Program-made: the position numbers and the translations under genes
Shown here: positions 34,858-39,376 of the stretch, in pieces
How the letters are laid out: each line of letters starts with the position of its first letter
Numbering within the stretch: position 1 is the stretch's first letter
Notes under the pieces: generated by a model
Database searches by the model: none
Seen by the model: only the letters and a program-made list of their open reading frames with translations
Told to the model about the DNA's origin: nothing
Assembly (NCBI RefSeq): GCF_012103215.1
Contig: NZ_JAAVNE010000049.1
Span: 1-39,376 of the forward strand
Length of the DNA stretch: 39,376 nucleotides
Reading direction: 5' to 3'
DNA from: Falsiroseomonas selenitidurans
GTDB taxonomy: Bacteria; Pseudomonadota; Alphaproteobacteria; Acetobacterales; Acetobacteraceae

Positions 34858-36753
34858 GTGAAGCAACAGATCCTGGCTGCGATCGGCGAAGCCGAACTGC
34901 TGCCCGCAGCAGGCCTCAACGCCGCGCTGGCCGCGAATGATCGGCTGAAATACGCGTTCTCCCTGCTGCAACTGGCAGCGGAGCACGCCGAGCACCCGGG
35001 GCGGCAGGCTGCCACGCTGAAAGCCGAGCGTGTCGCCTGCGGCCTTGATGCCCCTGAACTCGACGCTGCCATTGCCGGTGCGCGAATGATGGGGGGTGAC
35101 TGCCAGGTTCCGGAGGTCGCGGCCATCCTGGCACGGATCAAGGCCGATCTGCGCACCATGGCCGCACCCTTGCTTTCGGCGGGCAAGCCATCTGGCCTCG
35201 CTGAGCGCCTTGATGCCCTGTTGGCTGGCATCCCCAGCGCCCAGGATGGCCTGATCCAGCCAGCCACCATCGCGGCCATGACGGAGGTGGGGCGGGCGCA
35301 TGCCGACACCCCGCACCAGCTGGTGATGGAGATGCACAAGCGCCTCAACGCCATGCAGGCCGCGCTTGCCGAGGAGAGCCTCGACGGCGCCTCGATTTAT
35401 GGGCTGGACGAGGCGGACCGGCCCTTGGTCATGGCCTTCATGGCCGGGCTGCACCGAACGGCGGCCCTGAAGTTCGACCATCCCGGACTTGCCACAACGG
35501 CGACGCGCATCGGCGACAGGCTGGTCATCCAGAACGACATCGGCACCACCGATGCGCATGTGCTGGTCATTCATGTAACGGGCCTCGCGGTCAGCGTCAC
35601 CTATACCGATGTCCATGCGGAGCGCCTGGCCTTCTTCCAACAGCTTCTCATCCCGCGCGGCCTGGTCTGGGGCGAGGGGCGCAGCGCCAATCTGGCGAGC
35701 GGCAGCGCCTTCACCCTGGCGACCGGCACCGTCACGGCCGCGGATGCGGCGGCATGCTGCGCGCAGCTCGATTTCATCGGCTCTCGCCTGGTGTTCCTGA
35801 TCGACTGGAACCGGGCGCGCAAGGCGCTGCGAAGCTTCCTGCGCGGGCCGGACCGGCTGGCGTTGCTCACCTGGGCAGCGGCGAACGATGTCGGCCATCG
35901 CGGCTTTCTCGAACTCGGCGGCGCGCAAGTGGTGAACCGGGCGATCGAGGCGACAGCGGGCTCCGCCATGCGCTTTGGCGACCGACTTTGCGACGTGCTG
36001 GGCGACGCCGAGAGCATCGCCTTCCTGCAGGACGCACTCCGCACCGCCAGCGAGGGACTGCGCGCCGGCCAGTCTCCGGCGCTGCTGCGCGACCGTATCC
36101 GCGTGGCGCTCGCAGCACACTTCAGCAATGAACAACGGCAGCTGATGCGTCTGGCGGGCGATCACGCCGGGCTGATCCTGGAATTGGCGAGCCTGGTGCG
36201 CGACGGCGTGCAGGACCAGGACCATGCCGGCAAGCGCGCCCGCCGCGCTGGCCGCTTCGAGCATGACGCCGACCTGCTGGTGATCGAGGTGCGCGAGGCG
36301 GTGCACCGAAGACCGGAGCATCACGTCTTCCGCCTGGTGCTGGAGGCCGCCGATGACGCGGCAGATGCGCTGGAGGACGCGGCCTTCCTGCTCGACCTCG
36401 ACCGTCTCGAAGGCAAGCCACTCGATACCCTTCGGGCGCTGGTGCGGTTGCTCGTCCAGGGCGCGCAGGACTGGATCAAGGCACTCGGTCATGCGTCGCA
36501 GATCGGGCACGCCGCCAGCGCAGGGGAGACCGACGATTTCCTTGCCGCGCTCGATCGCGTGGCCACGGCCGAACATGCAGCGGATGAGGCGCAGCGGGCG
36601 CTCGCCGCCAGTGCGATGAAGGAGGCCCGCGACTTTCGCCAGCTGCATCTTTTCACCGCGATCGGCGACCGGCTGGAGGTTGCGGCCGATGCGCTGAAGC
36701 GGGCCAGCCTGATCCTGCGCGACCATGTGCTGCTGGAGGTGATCGGTGGCTGA
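34858..36753 (+). CDS. large protein with PhoU/DUF47-like C-terminal domain
   Basis: A 631-residue protein. The first 450 residues are not recognised; they include a helical N-terminus (KQQILAAIGEAELLPAAGLN) and a mixed middle (LATTATRIGDRLVIQNDIGT, FLIDWNRARKALRSFLRG). The C-terminal part, about 465-625, is an all-helical PhoU/DUF47-like domain (HDADLLVIEVREAVHRRPEH, LEAADDAADALEDAAFLL). I use GTG 34858: GAGG lies 9 nt upstream and a promoter box just before it. An ATG at 34744 would add an unrelated segment spanning box c. It overlaps the next gene by 8 nt. A role in phosphate or phosphoryl-group control is inferred from neighbours only. Confidence 0.72.
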   Translation: MKQQILAAIGEAELLPAAGLNAALAANDRLKYAFSLLQLAAEHAEHPGRQAATLKAERVACGLDAPELDAAIAGARMMGGDCQVPEVAAILARIKADLRTMAAPLLSAGKPSGLAERLDALLAGIPSAQDGLIQPATIAAMTEVGRAHADTPHQLVMEMHKRLNAMQAALAEESLDGASIYGLDEADRPLVMAFMAGLHRTAALKFDHPGLATTATRIGDRLVIQNDIGTTDAHVLVIHVTGLAVSVTYTDVHAERLAFFQQLLIPRGLVWGEGRSANLASGSAFTLATGTVTAADAAACCAQLDFIGSRLVFLIDWNRARKALRSFLRGPDRLALLTWAAANDVGHRGFLELGGAQVVNRAIEATAGSAMRFGDRLCDVLGDAESIAFLQDALRTASEGLRAGQSPALLRDRIRVALAAHFSNEQRQLMRLAGDHAGLILELASLVRDGVQDQDHAGKRARRAGRFEHDADLLVIEVREAVHRRPEHHVFRLVLEAADDAADALEDAAFLLDLDRLEGKPLDTLRALVRLLVQGAQDWIKALGHASQIGHAASAGETDDFLAALDRVATAEHAADEAQRALAASAMKEARDFRQLHLFTAIGDRLEVAADALKRASLILRDHVLLEVIGG

Positions 36754-38332
36754 TAGCTACGCGATCCTGCGCGCCAGCCCCCTCGCACCCGGCGGAGCGG
36801 CCGAGGTCGGCAATAAGGCCTGGAACCTGATGCGCATGGCGCAGGCCGGACTGCCCGTGCCGCCCGCCTTTGTGCTGCCGACCGATTGGTCCGCGCGCCA
36901 CGCGCCGGCCGATGCGGTGGCGTTGAACGCCGCGCTGGAGGGTGGGATCGCGGCGCTTGAGGCTGCCTCCGGACTAGGCTTCGGAGCGACCTGGCGCCCC
37001 CTGCTGGTGTCGGTCCGATCCGGCGCTGCGGTCTCCATGCCGGGCATGATGGAAACGGTGCTGGACGTCGGGCTGAATGCCGCGACGGTCGAGGGGCTGA
37101 TCGCCCTGACCGGCAATCCGCGCCTGGCCTGGGACAGCTATCGCCGGCTGGTCCAGGGTTTTTCGGAGGTGGTGGCGGGGCAGCCGACGGCCCCCTTTGA
37201 TGCGCTGGTCGCAGCGGCGCTGGTGGCCGCGGAGGTGGAGCAGGAGGCCGAGCTCGACTTCCGCAGCCTGCGCGGGCTGACCCGAGCCATGCTCGTCTGC
37301 TATCGCGACCTGGTCGGCAGCGCGTTTCCGGACGATCCGCGAAAGCAGCTGCGCGCCGCGACGGATGCCGTGTTCCGCTCCTGGAACGCACCCAAGGCTA
37401 AGTCCTATCGACGGCTCAACGGGCTGGACGGTGCCGCCGGCACGGCCGTGACGGTGCAGACCATGGTCTATGGCAATGCCGGCGGCACGTCCGGCGCCGG
37501 CGTCGGCTTCACGCGCAATCCTGCGACGGGCGAGCGGCAATTCTACTTCGATTTCAGGTTCGACGCGCAGGGGGAGGACGTCGTCGCCGGCCGTCAGGCG
37601 ATGCGCGACAACGACCGGCTGCGCCAAGACCTGCCCGACATCTGGCAGCGCCTCGACGCGATGTGCCGTGAGCTCGAGGCGCTGTTCCGCGATGCGCAGG
37701 ATTTCGAGTTCACGGTGCAGGACGGTGCGCTGTTCCTGCTGCAGGCGCGGCGCGCCAAGCGCACCGATTGGGCGGCGCTCGCTATCGCCGTGGATCTGGT
37801 GGAAGAAGGCCTCCTGACGCCGGCAGAGGGGTTGCACCTGCTCGATGGCATCGAGCTGGAGGGCGTGGCCCGCACCAGCTTCGCGCCGCCCGTGCCCGCG
37901 ACGCTGGCGGTGGCGCAGGTCGCGAGCCTGGGCGTCGCAAGTGGCATCATCGCGCTCGACAGTAACGCTGTGAAGCGGCTCACCGCGGCAGGCGAGAGCG
38001 CGATCTTCGTGCGCCACGACACGGTGACCAGCGACATCGAGGGCATGGCCATGGCGGCCGGCATCCTCACCGCCACCGGCGGGCGCACCTCCCACGCCGC
38101 GGTGGTGGCGCGCCAGCTCGGCAAGGTGTGCCTGGTCGGCTGCCCGACGCTCGTGATCGACCTGGCGTTGCGGACATGCCGGATCGGTCAGACGACGCTG
38201 CGCGAGGGCGAGGCCATTTCACTCGACGGCAATTCCGGCGCCGTCTTCCCGGGGACGCTGGCGGCGCTCGCCGAACGGCCTGAACACATGCTGGCGACGA
38301 TTGCCGGCTGGAGAGGCGAGGCAACAGCATGA
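36746..38332 (+). CDS. PPDK-like protein lacking the PEP-binding half
   Basis: A 528-residue protein homologous to the N-terminal and central parts of pyruvate phosphate dikinase (about 880 residues when complete). The ATP-grasp region shows GNKAWNLMRMAQAGLPVPPAF, VSVRSGAAVSMPGMMETVL, VQTMVYGNAGGTSGAGVGFT and FRDAQDFEFTVQDGALFLLQ. The swivelling domain shows GGRTSHAAVVAR with phospho-acceptor His450. The C-terminal PEP/pyruvate barrel is absent and the gene ends cleanly at a coupled start. It may catalyse only the ATP/Pi phosphohistidine half-reaction and pass the phosphate elsewhere (inference). GTG start; stop overlaps the next ATG by 4 nt. Confidence 0.88.
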   Translation: MADSYAILRASPLAPGGAAEVGNKAWNLMRMAQAGLPVPPAFVLPTDWSARHAPADAVALNAALEGGIAALEAASGLGFGATWRPLLVSVRSGAAVSMPGMMETVLDVGLNAATVEGLIALTGNPRLAWDSYRRLVQGFSEVVAGQPTAPFDALVAAALVAAEVEQEAELDFRSLRGLTRAMLVCYRDLVGSAFPDDPRKQLRAATDAVFRSWNAPKAKSYRRLNGLDGAAGTAVTVQTMVYGNAGGTSGAGVGFTRNPATGERQFYFDFRFDAQGEDVVAGRQAMRDNDRLRQDLPDIWQRLDAMCRELEALFRDAQDFEFTVQDGALFLLQARRAKRTDWAALAIAVDLVEEGLLTPAEGLHLLDGIELEGVARTSFAPPVPATLAVAQVASLGVASGIIALDSNAVKRLTAAGESAIFVRHDTVTSDIEGMAMAAGILTATGGRTSHAAVVARQLGKVCLVGCPTLVIDLALRTCRIGQTTLREGEAISLDGNSGAVFPGTLAALAERPEHMLATIAGWRGEATA

Positions 38333-39159
38333 GCATCACAGCGCCCGAGCTGATAAGGCCGGCCCCGCCGGGCACGCAGCCCGCGACCCTTCTCCTCGCA
38401 CCCAAACCGCCGAAGATCGCGATCCACAATCTGGGCTTTCGTTATGGCGACACGGTGGCGCTGAAGGGCGTTACGTTCGATCTGCCGGAGAACCAAGTGA
38501 TCGGGCTGATCGGGCCGTCCGGCTGCGGCAAATCGACGCTGCTGCGCGTGCTGAACCGCCTCTACGACATGTATCCGGGCCAGGTGGCCAGCGGCGGGGT
38601 GCTGCTGGACGGTGCAGACATCCTCGGCGCCGAGGTCGATCTCCGCCGACTGCGAGCCAGGGTCGGCATGGTATTTCAGGAAGCAACGACACTCCCCATG
38701 TCGATCCGGGGCAACATCGCCTTCGGCATCCGGCTGCACGAGAGCCTCTCCCGCGTCGAGATGAACCGGCGCGTGGAACGGGCGCTAACCCGGGCTGCCC
38801 TTTGGAGCGAGGTCAAGGACCGGCTGTCGGAGGATGCGGCCGAGCTGTCCGGGGGCCAGCAGCAGCGGCTTTGTATCGCTCGCGCGCTGGCGGTGAACCC
38901 CGAGGTGCTGCTGCTCGATGAGCCGACCAGCGCGCTCGACCCACACAGCATGGCGATGATCGAGCAGCTGATCGACACGCTGAAGCAGAGTGTCACGATC
39001 GTGCTGGTCACGCACAACCATGCCCAGGCTGCGCGCTGCGCGGACCAGGTGGCCTTCCTCTACCTGGGCGAGATGGTCGAGTGCGGCGCCGCCACCCAGA
39101 TCTTCTCCGCACCGCGCGAGCCGCGCACCCAGCGCTACGTGACCGGCCGGTTCGGCTAG
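38329..39159 (+). CDS. PstB-like phosphate-type ABC ATPase without permease partners
   Basis: A 276-residue ATPase close to PstB: VALKGVTFDLPENQVIGLIG, Walker A GPSGCGKST, LLRVLNRLYDMYPG (the PstB-specific region), signature LSGGQQQR, Walker B VLLLDEPTSALDP and H-loop VTHN. About 30 extra residues precede the core. No pstS, pstA or pstC follow; the gene ends the operon. It is coupled to the PPDK-like gene by ATGA. It could energise an unlinked permease, act in regulation with the PhoU-like protein, or belong to a different transporter. Confidence 0.85.
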   Translation: MSITAPELIRPAPPGTQPATLLLAPKPPKIAIHNLGFRYGDTVALKGVTFDLPENQVIGLIGPSGCGKSTLLRVLNRLYDMYPGQVASGGVLLDGADILGAEVDLRRLRARVGMVFQEATTLPMSIRGNIAFGIRLHESLSRVEMNRRVERALTRAALWSEVKDRLSEDAAELSGGQQQRLCIARALAVNPEVLLLDEPTSALDPHSMAMIEQLIDTLKQSVTIVLVTHNHAQAARCADQVAFLYLGEMVECGAATQIFSAPREPRTQRYVTGRFG

Positions 39160-39324
39160 ATGCGCGCGCGCCAAGCAAGAGGGGGCGTCTAGCGATTGCC
39201 ATGGCTTGGCGCTCCGGATCACACCATGATCGGCCGCAACACGATGCAATCGAGCGCGCGCCCGCTATCCTTCAGTGTCCGACGTCAGCACCCTTGAGAC
39301 AAAACGGCGTGGTTGAGAAGCGGA

Positions 39325-39376
39325 GGATTTCTGGCTCATCGTAACCCCCAGGAGAGTGAAGATGAGCCAGAAATCC
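39325..39376. repeat. perfect 16-bp inverted repeat at the window edge
   Basis: GGATTTCTGGCTCATC at 39325-39340 is the exact reverse complement of 39361-39376, with a 20-nt loop. AGGAGA (39350-39355) is in the loop and an ATG (39362) is inside the 3' arm. This could be a translational control hairpin, an element end, or an assembly artefact at a sequence end. Confidence 0.85.
39362..39376 (+). CDS. possible start of a truncated ORF
   Basis: The window ends five codons into an ORF beginning MSQKS, with AGGAGA 6 nt upstream. A mobile-element gene is possible given the surrounding inverted repeat, but five residues cannot identify it. The 202 bases between the PstB-like stop and this point hold no other gene that I can support. 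Confidence 0.35.

Noticed and set aside
39168..39212. 9-bp inverted repeat GCGCCAAGC/GCTTGGCGC after the PstB-like gene
   Set aside because: 27-nt loop and no T tract make it a poor terminator; may be chance in GC-rich DNA.

Overview
The window looks like a piece of a GC-rich alphaproteobacterial replicon, most likely from the Rhodospirillales/Acetobacterales side. I infer this from base composition, a FixJ-type output domain, a laterally mobile N-type ATPase operon, PHA synthase and a Nia-like P1B-5 ATPase. There are no rRNA, tRNA or CRISPR features. Nearly every base is coding and genes often overlap by 4 nt.

Layout. (1) 179-4378 (+): a 1399-residue CheB-CheR-PAS-histidine kinase-REC protein that ends in a complete FixJ-like regulator (REC + LuxR/FixJ helix-turn-helix). 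(2) 4446-5644 (-): two stress or envelope-type proteins (SYLF and DUF1269). (3) 5883-8477 (+): a 38-residue ORF, a NemA-type old yellow enzyme and an Acg-type nitroreductase. (4) 8501-14832 (-): an MFS carrier followed by a full pyruvate dehydrogenase complex (E1 alpha, E1 beta, E2, E3). (5) 15101-16087 (+): D-lactate dehydrogenase. (6) 16088-28157 (-): a probable 14-gene polycistron of a triple-BON protein, a YflT/DUF1269-like protein, PHA synthase, MaoC-phosphotransacetylase fusion, acetate kinase and a complete N-ATPase (atpDCQRBEFAG). (7) 28291-34605 (-): a universal stress protein, a MacAB-like adaptor, permease and ATPase, and a frameshifted P1B-5 metal ATPase with a hemerythrin tail. 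(8) 34858-39159 (+): a PhoU/DUF47-like protein, a PPDK-like protein lacking the PEP-binding half, and a PstB-like ATPase without permeases. (9) The right edge holds a perfect 16-bp inverted repeat around the start of a truncated ORF.

How it fits together. The genes describe life at low oxygen or with blocked respiration. Pyruvate goes to lactate, or through PDH to acetyl-CoA, which then goes to acetate plus ATP (Pta-AckA) or to PHA (PhaC). A second rotary ATPase can maintain ion-motive force, and flavin reductases, stress proteins and a metal exporter handle redox and metal load.

The main discovery is regulatory. All seven promoter regions that start the operons of parts 2-8 carry a variant of a 20-bp, partly palindromic box (consensus GCCTCGGTAGTTTCCGAGGC). 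Each box points toward its own operon, and each is followed 23-24 bp later by a -10-like element. The GTAGTTTCC core resembles known FixJ sites, and the kinase at the left end carries a FixJ-like DNA-binding domain. I infer a self-contained oxygen- or redox-limitation regulon driven by a one-polypeptide sensor-kinase/transcription-factor, similar in content to the mycobacterial DosR regulon.
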